A DNA stretch of 35,769 nucleotides from Bacillus sp. (in: firmicutes) (lineage in GTDB: Bacteria > Bacillota > Bacilli > Bacillales > Bacillaceae): positions 78,536 to 114,304 of the forward strand of contig JAPSLL010000009.1 of the NCBI GenBank assembly GCA_031180805.1. Direction: 5' to 3'. The position numbers and the translations under genes were made by a program. The notes under the pieces were generated by a model. That model saw nothing but the letters and a program-made list of their open reading frames with translations. It ran no database searches and had not been told where the DNA came from. Positions 16,046 through 24,524 of the stretch are shown here, one piece after another. Position 1 is the stretch's first letter, and each line of letters opens with the position of its first letter.

Positions 16046-17035
16046 TTATTTTGTATATCCGTTTGGATTCGCTTGGAACCATTTCCATGCGCTTTCAATA
16101 ATTGTATGAAGGTCGGCATATTTTGGCTTCCAGCCCAGCTCTTTCATTGCCTTTTCTGATGAGGCAATTAAAATAGCTGGATCTCCTGCACGTCTCGGTG
16201 CAACCTCTGCTGGAATAGTGTGACCTGTTACTTTTCTTGCTGTTTCAATTACTTCTTTTACAGAGAAGCCATTTCCATTTCCAAGATTATAGGTAGCACT
16301 TTCGTTTTCTTTTCGAAGCTTCTCAATTGCTAAAATATGTGCATCTGCTAGGTCTGTCACATGAATATAATCACGAATACATGTGCCATCTTCTGTATTG
16401 TAGTCGTCTCCAAAAATCATAATTTTTTCGCGCTGACCAAGTGCAACCTGTAGTATGATTGGGATTAAATGAGACTCTGGTTGATGATCCTCACCTAATT
16501 TCCCTTCCATATGGGCTCCAGCAACATTAAAGTAACGTAAAACGACATAGTTTAAACCATATGCTTGCTTACTCCATTTCAGCATTTTTTCTACCGCAAG
16601 CTTCGTTTCTCCATATGGATTTGTTGGCACAGTCGGGTCTGTTTCTAAAATTGGAATATTTTCCGCTTCACCATAAGTTGCTGCAGTTGATGAAAAGACA
16701 ATTTTATCAACACCAAACTCTGTCATAACCTTTAATAAACACATCGTTCCGTATACATTGTTTTCATAGTATTGAAGTGGCTTTTCAACACTTTCACCAA
16801 CAAGAGAGTCTGCTGCAAAATGAATGACTGCTTCAATTTTATTTTCCGCAAATACTTGTTTTAAAAATGCTTCATCACGTAAGTCACCTGTATAAAGCTT
16901 TGCACCTTCTAATACTGCTGGTTTATGACCCTTCTGCAAATTATCAACGACGATAACCTCTTCATTTCGATCTAATAGCTCAGAAACAGCATGGCTACCG
17001 ATATAACCTGCTCCACCACATACTAATACTGCCAT
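16046..17035 (-). CDS. galE: UDP-glucose 4-epimerase
   Basis: GalE interconverts UDP-galactose and UDP-glucose using tightly bound NAD. The 329-aa extended SDR protein has the NAD-binding loop GGAGYIGSH at 7-15, the catalytic serine region FSSTAATYG at 114-122 and YGETK with Y141 and K145. Its length matches bacterial GalE. GGAGGG precedes the ATG at 17035, and the galK stop is only 16 bases away, so they form one operon. In B. subtilis galE lies apart from galKT, so the three-gene arrangement here differs. Confidence 0.96.
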   Translation of the reverse strand: MAVLVCGGAGYIGSHAVSELLDRNEEVIVVDNLQKGHKPAVLEGAKLYTGDLRDEAFLKQVFAENKIEAVIHFAADSLVGESVEKPLQYYENNVYGTMCLLKVMTEFGVDKIVFSSTAATYGEAENIPILETDPTVPTNPYGETKLAVEKMLKWSKQAYGLNYVVLRYFNVAGAHMEGKLGEDHQPESHLIPIILQVALGQREKIMIFGDDYNTEDGTCIRDYIHVTDLADAHILAIEKLRKENESATYNLGNGNGFSVKEVIETARKVTGHTIPAEVAPRRAGDPAILIASSEKAMKELGWKPKYADLHTIIESAWKWFQANPNGYTK

Positions 17036-17051
17036 GTAAATCCCTCCAAAA

Positions 17052-18221
17052 TTAAATTATTTCTCTCGCGCCATCCCCAACATTTGCAACGTAGAAATCA
17101 GCTGTTAACCCTGTTTTTTCCTTGTAGGCCTTGCCTACCTCTTCAATAAATTGATCAATTTTTTCATTCTCTACAATGGATACTGTACAGCCGCCAAATC
17201 CTGCACCAGTCATTCTCGAGCCTATGACCCCTTGTTGATTTAACGCTGCCTCAACTAAAGTATCTAATTCAAATCCTGTCACTTCATAGTCATCTCGTAA
17301 TGATGTATGTGAATCACACATTAATTGGCCAAAGCTTTTGATATCACCTTGTTGTAATTTCTCAACTGCTAGAATTGTCCGAGCATTTTCATAGACTGCA
17401 TGTTTCGCTCGTTTTTGGTCAATTTCATTCGCGATAAGATGACAGTAGTTTTCAAATTGTTCTGGCGTTAGCTCTCCTAGTGATTGAATATCAAGCTCCT
17501 TTTGCAAATCCTTTAGTGCACGTTCACATTCTGAGCGTCTTTCGTTATATTTTGAATCCGCTAATGCTCTGCGTTTATTTGTATTTGCAATAACAAGTGA
17601 TGCATCCTTAAGGATAATTGGACTGTATTTATACTGCAGGCTTTGACAATCTAAGAGAATTGCGTGATTTTCCTTGCCCATTCCAATCGCAAATTGATCC
17701 ATAATTCCACAGCTTACGCCGATAAATTCATTTTCAGCATGCTGACTCATCTTAACTAATTCAACTTTTGAAAAGCTTGTTTCAAACAATCCTTGAAGAA
17801 TAACTGATGTTGCAAGTTCAATTGAAGCAGAAGAGGATAAGCCTGCTCCATTTGGAATATCTCCATAATACAAGACATCAAATCCACGCCCGAACTCGAT
17901 TCCTCTATCAAGAAATTCCTTTAAAACACCCTTTGGATAATTTGCCCAATCATGCTCCTCCATAAAGCTCACCGGTTCATCAAGTGAAATGGAGATTACA
18001 CCTACGTCAGGAAAGTTCATTGAATACATTTGAATCGTTTTGTCTGTTCGTAAAGCGGCCAATGCATATGTTCCAAATGTTAGCGCACACGGAAAGACAT
18101 GCCCTCCATTGTAATCGGTATGTTCTCCGATTAAATTCACCCGACCTGGTGCAAAAAAGCTACGAATACCTTCAGTCTTACCATACAGCTTCTTAAATTG
18201 CTCGATCATTTGTTCCTTCAT
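17052..18221 (-). CDS. galK: Galactokinase
   Basis: GalK phosphorylates galactose at C1, the entry step of the Leloir pathway. The 389-aa GHMP-family kinase has the galactokinase signature [15 protein letters not shown] (26-40), the phosphate loop [13 protein letters not shown] (123-135) and the C-terminal [13 protein letters not shown] motif. The ATG at 18221 has GGGTGAT upstream. It is the first gene of the operon, with a good sigma-A promoter at 18292-18320, and diverges from an AraC-type regulator. No galactose transporter is in the window. Confidence 0.97.
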   Translation of the reverse strand: MKEQMIEQFKKLYGKTEGIRSFFAPGRVNLIGEHTDYNGGHVFPCALTFGTYALAALRTDKTIQMYSMNFPDVGVISISLDEPVSFMEEHDWANYPKGVLKEFLDRGIEFGRGFDVLYYGDIPNGAGLSSSASIELATSVILQGLFETSFSKVELVKMSQHAENEFIGVSCGIMDQFAIGMGKENHAILLDCQSLQYKYSPIILKDASLVIANTNKRRALADSKYNERRSECERALKDLQKELDIQSLGELTPEQFENYCHLIANEIDQKRAKHAVYENARTILAVEKLQQGDIKSFGQLMCDSHTSLRDDYEVTGFELDTLVEAALNQQGVIGSRMTGAGFGGCTVSIVENEKIDQFIEEVGKAYKEKTGLTADFYVANVGDGAREII

Positions 18222-18291
18222 CTAAATCACCCTTCATTATATCGAATTTCACTAAAAATTTCCTTTAGATTATTTCTCTTTTGTTAGCTTC

Positions 18292-18320
18292 ATTTTAATT
18301 TTCATTTCTACCTGTTACAA
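18292..18320 (-). promoter_or_regulatory. Sigma-A promoter of galKET
   Basis: On the minus strand TTGTAA (18315-18320) and TAAAAT (18292-18297) are 17 bases apart, leaving a leader of about 65 bases before galK. An imperfect inverted repeat just upstream of the -35 (ATGAG facing CTCAT, about 18340-18360) could hold a regulator. Confidence 0.6.
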
Positions 18321-18399
18321 TGGTAAAATCATTTTATAAATGAGTACTTTTTTGCTCATGCTTAAATTAATAAAACAGTTTTTACTTGTGTAATAAATA

Positions 18400-18413
18400 C
18401 ATTTCCGGAAATG
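18400..18413. promoter_or_regulatory. 14-bp perfect palindrome in the leader of the AraC-type gene
   Basis: CATTTCCGGAAATG reads the same on both strands. It lies about 73 bases before the regulator ATG and about 80 bases upstream of the galK -35 box, in the galK/regulator intergenic region. It is a candidate operator, possibly for the regulator itself, though AraC proteins often bind direct repeats. Confidence 0.5.
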
Positions 18414-18485
18414 GTTTTTCATACAAAACAACCCTTATTTTGCTTCATTTATAAAAAAAGGGTAGAAAAGGGGGAATATTTTGCT

Positions 18486-19337
18486 ATGGATAAAAGTACA
18501 GGAGCGATCGTCTTTCGTTTTACCGATCACGAGGTCAATCATGTCGCACAAATTTGGTCTGTCGGGTGGGATGAACAGCACTCAACGATTTACAATTGGA
18601 GCGGAATTGAACGTAAAGATCAGGGAAAATACATTTTTCAATATACATTATCAGGTCATGGTGAAATATCGATTGATGGGCGCACTTTTAAGGTGGGTGC
18701 TGGACAAGCATTTATTGTTAGTAGTCCTGGTAACTATCATTATTATTTTCCAAAGGATGCTGAGAAATGGGAATTCCTATATTTGACCTTATATGGCAAT
18801 GAAGCAAAGCGCTGCTGGGATTATGTGAAGGAGACGGATAATCAAATCGTCCGTTTTCATCCTGAGTCAACACCAATTAAGCTTCTAAAAAAAATATATG
18901 ATGATGCAAAGGAACGCAAAATTACAAATGCGTACGAAGGATCAAGCATCGCCTATCATTTTATTATGGAGTTATATGTATACCTCTCAAATCTCGATAA
19001 ATTAATGGAGGATTGGTCAGAGGGGATTATTCGCGCAGCATTATTTGCTAGAAATTATTATCAAGAGGACATTAGCTCTGATGAAATGGCGGAAGCATCT
19101 CAATTATCAAAATACCATTTTAGCCGCTTATTTAAAAAGGAAACTGGCGTAACTCCTGTTCAATATTTAACAAACATCCGTTTACAAAAGGCAACGGAAT
19201 TATTGCAGCATACAAAGTATACGGTTGATGAAATCGCCCAGCTAGTAGGGTATAAAAACGCTAATTACCTAAGCAAAGTAACCCGAAAACAGCTTGGAAA
19301 ATCCCCTGGTCAAATTAGACAGGATCGAGAAAAGTAA
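18486..19337 (+). CDS. AraC family transcriptional regulator, probably of galactose genes
   Basis: This 283-aa protein has an N-terminal cupin-like sensing domain (about 1-150, with GHGEISIDGRTFKVGAGQAF) and a C-terminal AraC/XylS DNA-binding domain. The two helix-turn-helix units are seen in ISSDEMAEASQLSKYHFSRL and YTVDEIAQLVGYKNANYLSK, followed by KQLGKSPGQIRQ. The frame is open from 18411, but MDKSTGAIVF at 18486 has GGGGGAA upstream and is the better start. Divergence from galKET strongly suggests it controls galactose use, most likely as a sugar-responsive activator; this is inferred from position. Repeat element E overlaps its last codons. Confidence 0.88.
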   Translation: MDKSTGAIVFRFTDHEVNHVAQIWSVGWDEQHSTIYNWSGIERKDQGKYIFQYTLSGHGEISIDGRTFKVGAGQAFIVSSPGNYHYYFPKDAEKWEFLYLTLYGNEAKRCWDYVKETDNQIVRFHPESTPIKLLKKIYDDAKERKITNAYEGSSIAYHFIMELYVYLSNLDKLMEDWSEGIIRAALFARNYYQEDISSDEMAEASQLSKYHFSRLFKKETGVTPVQYLTNIRLQKATELLQHTKYTVDEIAQLVGYKNANYLSKVTRKQLGKSPGQIRQDREK

Positions 19338-19426
19338 TAAGCATCAGCTTTCCCCCGATAAAGATGTTCTTTAGCATGATATATATAGGCTTGTAAACTC
19401 GAGGGACTGAAGCTAACGCTAAACAT
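19328..19426. repeat. Interspersed inverted-repeat element, copy E (diverged)
   Basis: CCCCCGATAAAG at the left and ATAGGCTTGTAAACTCGAGG then GACTGAAGCTAACGCTAAAC at the right correspond to CCCCGACAAG and GGCTTGTGACCTTGAGGGGC of copy A. Its left edge overlaps the stop codon of the AraC-type gene. Confidence 0.5.
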
Positions 19427-19433
19427 AACTTAA

Positions 19434-19467
19434 AAAAGCAATTGGCTTTTATCCTCCAATTGCTTTT
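19434..19467 (-). terminator. Intrinsic terminator of the 84-aa gene
   Basis: AAAAGCAATTGG and CCAATTGCTTTT form a perfect 12-bp stem around a 10-base loop. T-runs occur on both sides, so it may also stop the AraC-type gene. The stem touches the stop codon of the minus-strand gene. Confidence 0.9.
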
Positions 19468-19720
19468 ACTTATTTATATTAATTTGAATCGATCCCTTTT
19501 CATGCATAATTGTCATCGTTGTACCTGGTGTCATCATATTTTCTAATATATCCTTTGCAGCTTGAAGAGAGAATTCTATTCTTTCTAATTTTTCTGTTTC
19601 CTCTTCTCGTTGTTCAAAAGGGATTTGCTTTAGTTGTTTCGCATATTCATGTGTTGTTGAATGATAGCTGGCAATCTTTTCATATACTTCATCATACAAT
19701 GCTTCTATTTCCTTCTTCAT
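19466..19720 (-). CDS. Small helical protein of unknown function
   Basis: I do not recognise this 84-aa gene. It is almost entirely charged and helical (KKEIEALYDEVYEKIASYHS ... EQREEETEKLERIEFSLQAA), probably a short coiled coil, and ends in a beta-like tail (GTTMTIMHEKGSIQININK). It has no cysteine, signal peptide or membrane span. GGGAGA precedes the ATG and a strong terminator follows, so it is a real single-gene unit. It lies between the gal region and the flavoprotein gene; the neighbours give no clue to its job. Confidence 0.75.
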   Translation of the reverse strand: MKKEIEALYDEVYEKIASYHSTTHEYAKQLKQIPFEQREEETEKLERIEFSLQAAKDILENMMTPGTTMTIMHEKGSIQININK

Positions 19721-19901
19721 TGCTTCCGTCTCCCTTACTTGTCTTCTCTCTATGATACAAAACTTACAGGTCTAGGTAAAATACGAATGTAATATTTGAG
19801 GCTCTTTATTAAGTTTTATTGTTTTCAAATAATCGTTAATTGGGCTTAGCTACCACACCGCTTAGGATAAAACAACAATGTTACGAATGCAGCTCAGTAT
19901 T

Positions 19902-20807
19902 TTAACTATTGTGTAATAAACGTTTATGGATCCAAATAGCAGCCTGGCACCCATCAGCCATTGCTATCGTCACTTGTTCCGAATGCGCAACAGCGTCACC
20001 TGCAGCCCATACATTTGTTATATTTGTCTCCTTCGTCCGCGGGTCAACGAGGATATGTTTATTTTCAAGCAATTCTACACCTAGTTGACTTGCCAGCTCC
20101 GAGTGCACCTTATTCCCACCAAAGCCAATAAACGCCTTATCTCCTTGAATGATCTTACCGCTTTTCAATTTAACTCCTTTAAATATTTCATCTGCAACTA
20201 TGGAATCTATTTCTCCATCAATGATTGTTATTTGCTTTTGCTTAAGTTTGTTTAATAGCTCTTCTTCTATCGTTTTTCCCTCATGATTAATAAACGTAAT
20301 CTGATTTGTAAAATATGTTAAAGTCAATGCCATATTTGCTCCGGTCCTACCAGATCCTAAGATTAATACATGTTTATTTTTCCCTTCATACCCATCACAA
20401 TCAGGACAAACATATATTGAAAGACCTAACCATTTTTCTATATTTTTAATCGGGGGAATATAATCCTTTACACCTGTTGAAATAAGCAGTGTTTTTGATT
20501 GGAATCGTTCGCCCTGTTTCGTACGAACCTTCATCAGCTTATCCTCTTTTTGCGCCTCGAGTACGTGATCATTTATAAATTGAATCCCCAATGCTTCCGC
20601 CTGTTTCCTTCCAAGCTCTCTAAGTGTTTGTCCACTAACACCATCAGGCCATCCAAGTAAATTATGATAACCACGGCAAAGATTTGAGCGACCATTTTCA
20701 CTATCAATTACTAGAACCTGTCGCATATATCTCCCTAGCTGGATTGCTGCCTGTAACCCTGCAATCCCTCCACCAATTATAATGCAATCAAATGTGTCCT
20801 GCCCCAT
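19902..20807 (-). CDS. Thioredoxin-reductase-like FAD/NAD(P) oxidoreductase
   Basis: This 301-aa flavoprotein has the thioredoxin reductase layout: an N-terminal FAD-binding GGGIAGLQAA (about 12-21), a central redox pair CPDCDGYEGK (C134, C137), the NAD(P)-binding GSGRTGANMA just after it, and the C-terminal FAD motif TNVWAAGDA. The pair is CPDC rather than the CATC common in TrxB, and the spacing and the DGYE context also differ. A specialised partner rather than ordinary thioredoxin is therefore likely; the substrate is unknown. The ATG at 20807 fits AAAGGA better than a GTG nine bases upstream. It stands alone. Confidence 0.85.
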   Translation of the reverse strand: MGQDTFDCIIIGGGIAGLQAAIQLGRYMRQVLVIDSENGRSNLCRGYHNLLGWPDGVSGQTLRELGRKQAEALGIQFINDHVLEAQKEDKLMKVRTKQGERFQSKTLLISTGVKDYIPPIKNIEKWLGLSIYVCPDCDGYEGKNKHVLILGSGRTGANMALTLTYFTNQITFINHEGKTIEEELLNKLKQKQITIIDGEIDSIVADEIFKGVKLKSGKIIQGDKAFIGFGGNKVHSELASQLGVELLENKHILVDPRTKETNITNVWAAGDAVAHSEQVTIAMADGCQAAIWIHKRLLHNS

Positions 20808-20904
20808 TTTCCACACGTCCTTTATTGTATTGTTTATATGTAGACTGTGTAAAAGTGGATTGGAACATTCTAAAAATGTAAAAATCGATTAATTGTTTAT
20901 ATGT

Positions 20905-20913
20905 TGTGGATAA
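20905..20913 (-). promoter_or_regulatory. Perfect DnaA box
   Basis: TGTGGATAA is the exact complement of the DnaA consensus TTATCCACA. It lies about 100 bases upstream of the flavoprotein start and about 225 bases from the cluster at 21130-21254. Confidence 0.75.
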
Positions 20914-20959
20914 CCCTCCCTCATTAAAGTAATCATCCGCTGTGTAAGGAATAAAACTA

Positions 20960-21010
20960 AGCAAGTGCCTTTTTTATAAAGTAAATCGTCCTCTATTCAA
21001 GGCACTTGCT
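20960..21010. other. 12-bp inverted repeat with a 27-base interior
   Basis: AGCAAGTGCCTT and AAGGCACTTGCT are exact complements. The minus strand shows only a weak T-rich tail, and the nearest minus-strand gene ends 327 bases away, so it is not an obvious terminator. It sits between the perfect DnaA box and the DnaA-box cluster. Confidence 0.6.
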
Positions 21011-21129
21011 AAGAAAAACCGCATATTTTTCTCATATTAGACAAACAGATACAAGCATTTCAATATTATCCAGTACATAGCTTTCCATTAACATTTTAAA
21101 AATTAAGATATTAACAAGGTAGGTATTGG

Positions 21130-21254
21130 TTAACAACAAGTTATACACAGAAGTTATCAACATATCCACAATTGATATCCACATTTTGTGTGGGTACATC
21201 TGTTCGCCACAATATCTATCAGAACTTATCCCTGTTATCAACAGGTTATACACA
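21130..21254 (+). promoter_or_regulatory. Cluster of DnaA-box-like sites
   Basis: Six 9-mers match TTATCCACA with one mismatch, all in the same orientation: TTATACACA (21141-21149), TTATCAACA (21154-21162), ATATCCACA (21162-21170), ATATCCACA (21175-21183), TTATCAACA (21235-21243) and TTATACACA (21246-21254). A two-mismatch site (TTAACAACA) is at 21130-21138. The 529-base stretch between the flavoprotein and SDR genes has no convincing gene; an open frame at 21032-21253 is unlikely to be real. B. subtilis has DnaA-box clusters outside oriC, one of them in the ywcI-vpr region near the ywc genes found here. Confidence 0.7.
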
Positions 21255-21336
21255 GCAATGTCAGTTGTTCTTCATACTTATTGCCTATAAATTTTATTAT
21301 TCTATTTTATTCGACATGTTCACTAAAAATCTGATT

Positions 21337-22242
21337 CTATGATGTTCGGTATCGTCCTCCATTTACATGAAGAACTTGACCAGTAACATAGCGAGAATCA
21401 TCTGAAGCTAAATACACATAGGTTGGGGCAAGCTCGAATGGTTGACCAGCACGCTTCATTTCTGTATCCAAGCCAAATATTGAAACTTCCTTTGCAGAAA
21501 AGCTCGATGGAATAAGCGGTGTCCAAATTGGCCCAGGTGCTACTCCATTCACCCGAATTCCTTTGTCAACTAACGAAAGTGATAGTGATCTCGTAAATGT
21601 CGTAATTGCTCCTTTCGTTGCTGAATAATCAATTAACGTTTTATGACCTTCATATGCAGTAATCGAGGTTGTATTTATAATCGAGCTTCCATTTTTCAGA
21701 TAAGGAAGACTTGCCTTCACCATATAAAAGAAGGCAAAGATATTCGTTCGAAAGGTTGCTTCAAGCTGCTGTGCAGAAATATCTAAAATACTTTTCTGGA
21801 CAATTTGAATCCCGTGATTATTTACAACGATATCTAATTTTCCAAAGGCAGCAATCGTTTGCTGAACAACATGATAACTTGTTTGCTCTTGGCTTAAATC
21901 ACCGGGAAGTAATAAACAACGACCACCTAATTCTTCAATTCGCTGCTTTGTCTCCTGAGCATCCCTGTGTTCATTTAAATATGGGATGGCCACAGCTGCC
22001 CCTTCTTTTACAAACGCATAGGCAATCGCTCTACCAATTCCACTATCACCACCTGTTATAATGGCAACTTTATTCTTTAATTTCCCACTGCCCTTGTATC
22101 CTTTTCTATCAGAAATAGGCCTTGGTACCATTTCATATTCAAATCCCGGATGGCGATTTTGGTGTTGAGGTGGAAACGTAAGTGGCTGTTCTTCACATTT
22201 TTGCTGTACGGAATAGTAAGGATATAACGGATATTTCCCCAT
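21337..22242 (-). CDS. SDR family oxidoreductase (YhdF/YhxC/YdaD-like)
   Basis: This 301-aa short-chain dehydrogenase has an N-terminal extension of about 55 residues (MGKYPLYPYYS ... FEYEMVPRP), typical of the Bacillus general-stress SDRs such as YdaD and YhdF. The Rossmann loop is TGGDSGIG (63-70), NNHG (141-144) stands in place of NNAG, and the catalytic residues are S193, Y206 and K210 (IDYSATK). The substrate is unknown; the family is linked to stress and spores. The frame is open to 22350, but a strong GGAGG fixes the ATG at 22242. Confidence 0.9.
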   Translation of the reverse strand: MGKYPLYPYYSVQQKCEEQPLTFPPQHQNRHPGFEYEMVPRPISDRKGYKGSGKLKNKVAIITGGDSGIGRAIAYAFVKEGAAVAIPYLNEHRDAQETKQRIEELGGRCLLLPGDLSQEQTSYHVVQQTIAAFGKLDIVVNNHGIQIVQKSILDISAQQLEATFRTNIFAFFYMVKASLPYLKNGSSIINTTSITAYEGHKTLIDYSATKGAITTFTRSLSLSLVDKGIRVNGVAPGPIWTPLIPSSFSAKEVSIFGLDTEMKRAGQPFELAPTYVYLASDDSRYVTGQVLHVNGGRYRTS

Positions 22243-22464
22243 GAGTAACCTCCTTTTCTTTCCTCTCAAATTAAGCCTATTCCAAGGAAGCTTGGGAACA
22301 TCACTATTTTTTTGACTCTTTTTACAAAGATTGTTTATCTCAAGGAACAAAATTGAGGTGGTTTGGAGTGGAGATACGAGATATGTATATGTGCAAACGA
22401 CGAGCGCGACTTAAAGAACAGCAAATCAACTTAAGTGCCTGCAATAGCATCCTGCTTTTAGCAA

Positions 22465-22500
22465 GAAAAAAGGAGGTTGCTCATTATCTGAACACCTCCT
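22465..22500 (-). terminator. Intrinsic terminator of nfrA
   Basis: AGGAGGT and ACCTCCT form a 7-bp stem with a T-run on the minus strand, 11 bases past the nfrA stop. Confidence 0.8.
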
Positions 22501-22511
22501 AGTAGATTCCA

Positions 22512-23261
22512 TTATCTTTTATTAAACCCTTGTTGTTCAACAAACTTTTTCATATACATCCTTGCTGGCTTCGCTAACAATCCTGCCATTTGTCCTGTCC
22601 ACGTATCCTTTCGCTTTCCGTTCGTTCGCTTTTGGTAGTAAGCAGAGATATCTTCATCATAATCATTTAACTGCTGATAATACGCCACTTTATCTTGATT
22701 GTATTCATCCTCATGATAAATATGTTGTAACGGAAGACGTTGCTTTTTATCTGGCTGCTGTGCAGGATACCCGACTGCAACTCCAAAAAGCGGGATGACA
22801 TATGGTGGAATTTTTAATAACTTACATACCTCTGTTAGCTGATTCCGTAGCCCACCGATATAGACTGCACCGAGCCCCATCGATTCAGCAGCAAGGACCG
22901 CATTTTGTGCTGCAAGTGTTGCATCAATGATCGCTACCATAAACTTTTCTGTGCTTTCTAAAACTTCACTCGCATCTTGTGAGTAATTCTCTGCAATTAA
23001 CTGATGACGATAAAGATCTGCACAGAATACGAAAAAATGTCCATTTTCTGCAACATAGTCTTGTCCACCTGCTAACTCAGCTAGCCTTTCCTTTTTCTGC
23101 TTATCCTTTACACCAATAATTGAATAGGCCTGGACAAAGCTTGAAGTCGATGCAGCTTGGGCGCTTTCAACTATCGTCTTTATTTGTTCATCTGATAATA
23201 ATTTGTTCTCAAATTTACGAATTGAACGGTGATTTTGGATTAATTCAATCATCTTATTCAA
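22512..23261 (-). CDS. nfrA: NADPH-dependent FMN oxidoreductase / nitroreductase NfrA
   Basis: This 249-aa protein matches B. subtilis NfrA (YwcG), a flavin-dependent NADPH oxidase/nitroreductase of the stress response, in length and sequence style. It shows the FMN-binding NHRSIRKF motif near the N-terminus, SAQAASTSSFVQAYSIIGV, AAQNAVLAAESMGLGAVYIG, the PLFGVAVGYP segment and a C-terminal RTNGKRKDTW. It uses a TTG start at 23261: the ribosome binding site GGAGGAGGGG is six bases from it, and the family N-terminus (MNNTIE) aligns with MNKMIE. The ATG three codons later is too far from that site. Confidence 0.93.
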   Translation of the reverse strand: MNKMIELIQNHRSIRKFENKLLSDEQIKTIVESAQAASTSSFVQAYSIIGVKDKQKKERLAELAGGQDYVAENGHFFVFCADLYRHQLIAENYSQDASEVLESTEKFMVAIIDATLAAQNAVLAAESMGLGAVYIGGLRNQLTEVCKLLKIPPYVIPLFGVAVGYPAQQPDKKQRLPLQHIYHEDEYNQDKVAYYQQLNDYDEDISAYYQKRTNGKRKDTWTGQMAGLLAKPARMYMKKFVEQQGFNKR

Positions 23262-23280
23262 AGATAGCCCCTCCTCCTTT

Positions 23281-23309
23281 TAAAAAAGGAATTAGAATCT
23301 CTAATCCCC
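23281..23309 (-). terminator. Intrinsic terminator upstream of nfrA (ends niaP)
   Basis: GGATTAGA and TCTAATTCC pair around a three-base loop, followed by TTTTTT on the minus strand. It lies 13 bases past the niaP stop and just before the nfrA ribosome binding site, separating the two genes. Confidence 0.8.
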
Positions 23310-23321
23310 TAAGTTCTACTA

Positions 23322-24524
23322 TTATTGTAACTCTCTTTGCTTCGTTTCCTCTCCTAGAAGCAATACCGCGAGCGCCCCAACTAGAATGGAAATGGCAAAA
23401 ATAAAGAATATTGTATGGATCGAAACATTTGCTGCAACTAAATATCCTACTAATAACGGACCAAAAATTCCACCAATTCGACCGAACGATGCCGCCAAAC
23501 CTGTTCCTGTGCCACGGATTTCTGTTGGGTAATGCTCAGGTGAATATGCGTATACTGCTCCCCATGCCCCAAGATTAAAGAAAGATAAGAAAATACCAGA
23601 TGTTAACAGTAATCCTAGGCTTTCTGCATTTCCAAAAAAATATGCACTGATAGCAGTTCCAATTAAAAATGTAACTAAAACAAATTTTCGGCCAACACGT
23701 TCTATTAAAAAAGCGGCACTAAAATAACCAGGTAATTGTGCCAATGTCATGATGAGAACATATTGAAAGCTTTGTATTAAATCAAAGCCCTTCATTACCA
23801 TCACACTTGGCAGCCATAAAAACATTCCATAATAAGAAAAAACAACACTGAACCATAATATCCAAAGCATTGCCGTCTGTTTAACATAAGGCTTTGCCCA
23901 AACCTTGATTATTTTACTAAAGGATGATTCCTTTTTTGCCCCTGTTGCTTGGAATGCAGGTGAATCAGGTAATTTCACTCTTAAATATAGTGCATAAAAT
24001 GCCGGTAATGCCGTTAAAATTAAAGCCGTTTGCCACCCAAAATGCGGAATGACAAAATAAGAAATAAGCGCTGCAATTAACCAACCGCCAGCCCAGAAGC
24101 TTTCTAATAAGACAACAACTTTTCCCCTTTCCTTAGCTGGTACACTTTCAGACACGAGCGTTGAAGCAACAGGAAGCTCCCCACCTAGGCCCATACCAAT
24201 GAAAAACCTTAAAATTAAAAACAACGCTAAAGATGTAACTAGAGCTGAAAGCCCACTACCTATTGAAAATAATAACAATGTAATAATGAAGACATTTTTT
24301 CTGCCAATTCGATCTGCCATCACACCAAATACTAACGCACCAACAGCCATTCCAATTGAATTGACACTTCCTATCCACCCCATTTCTGAAGAGGAAAGAT
24401 TCCAGTCTACCTTTAATGCTGCAATGATGAAGGAAAGGATTCCAACATCCATTGCATCAAACATCCAGCCTAAACCGGCAACACCAAGCAGTTTCTTTCT
24501 AGATATAGCTTGAGTATTCTCCAT
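23322..24524 (-). CDS. niaP: MFS transporter, niacin permease-like
   Basis: This 400-aa major facilitator with 12 predicted spans closely resembles B. subtilis YceI (NiaP), the niacin transporter, in length and wording: KKLLGVAGLGWMFDAMDVGI, GALVFGVMADRIGRK, GMGLGGELPVASTLVSES, SYYGMFLWLPSVMV and SFFNLGAWGAVYAYSPEHYP. It would import nicotinate or nicotinamide for NAD synthesis. A GTG at 24533 precedes the ATG at 24524; AAAGGTGG fits the ATG. It is monocistronic and diverges from ywcE. I saw no clear NiaR operator. A related aromatic-acid carrier is the main alternative. Confidence 0.85.
   Translation of the reverse strand: MENTQAISRKKLLGVAGLGWMFDAMDVGILSFIIAALKVDWNLSSSEMGWIGSVNSIGMAVGALVFGVMADRIGRKNVFIITLLLFSIGSGLSALVTSLALFLILRFFIGMGLGGELPVASTLVSESVPAKERGKVVVLLESFWAGGWLIAALISYFVIPHFGWQTALILTALPAFYALYLRVKLPDSPAFQATGAKKESSFSKIIKVWAKPYVKQTAMLWILWFSVVFSYYGMFLWLPSVMVMKGFDLIQSFQYVLIMTLAQLPGYFSAAFLIERVGRKFVLVTFLIGTAISAYFFGNAESLGLLLTSGIFLSFFNLGAWGAVYAYSPEHYPTEIRGTGTGLAASFGRIGGIFGPLLVGYLVAANVSIHTIFFIFAISILVGALAVLLLGEETKQRELQ

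Noticed and set aside
18411-18485. N-terminal extension of the AraC-type regulator
   Set aside because: It starts inside the palindrome, lacks a ribosome binding site and gives a non-family leader; the start at 18486 is better placed.
21032-21253. 73-aa minus-strand open frame in the DnaA-box cluster
   Set aside because: No ribosome binding site, and its content follows the repeated DnaA-like 9-mers; no family resemblance.
21711-22061. 116-aa open frame antisense to the SDR gene
   Set aside because: Mirror frame of a conserved enzyme.
22351-22464. Possible short gene between the SDR gene and nfrA
   Set aside because: No frame with a ribosome binding site was found; it is probably just the SDR promoter region.
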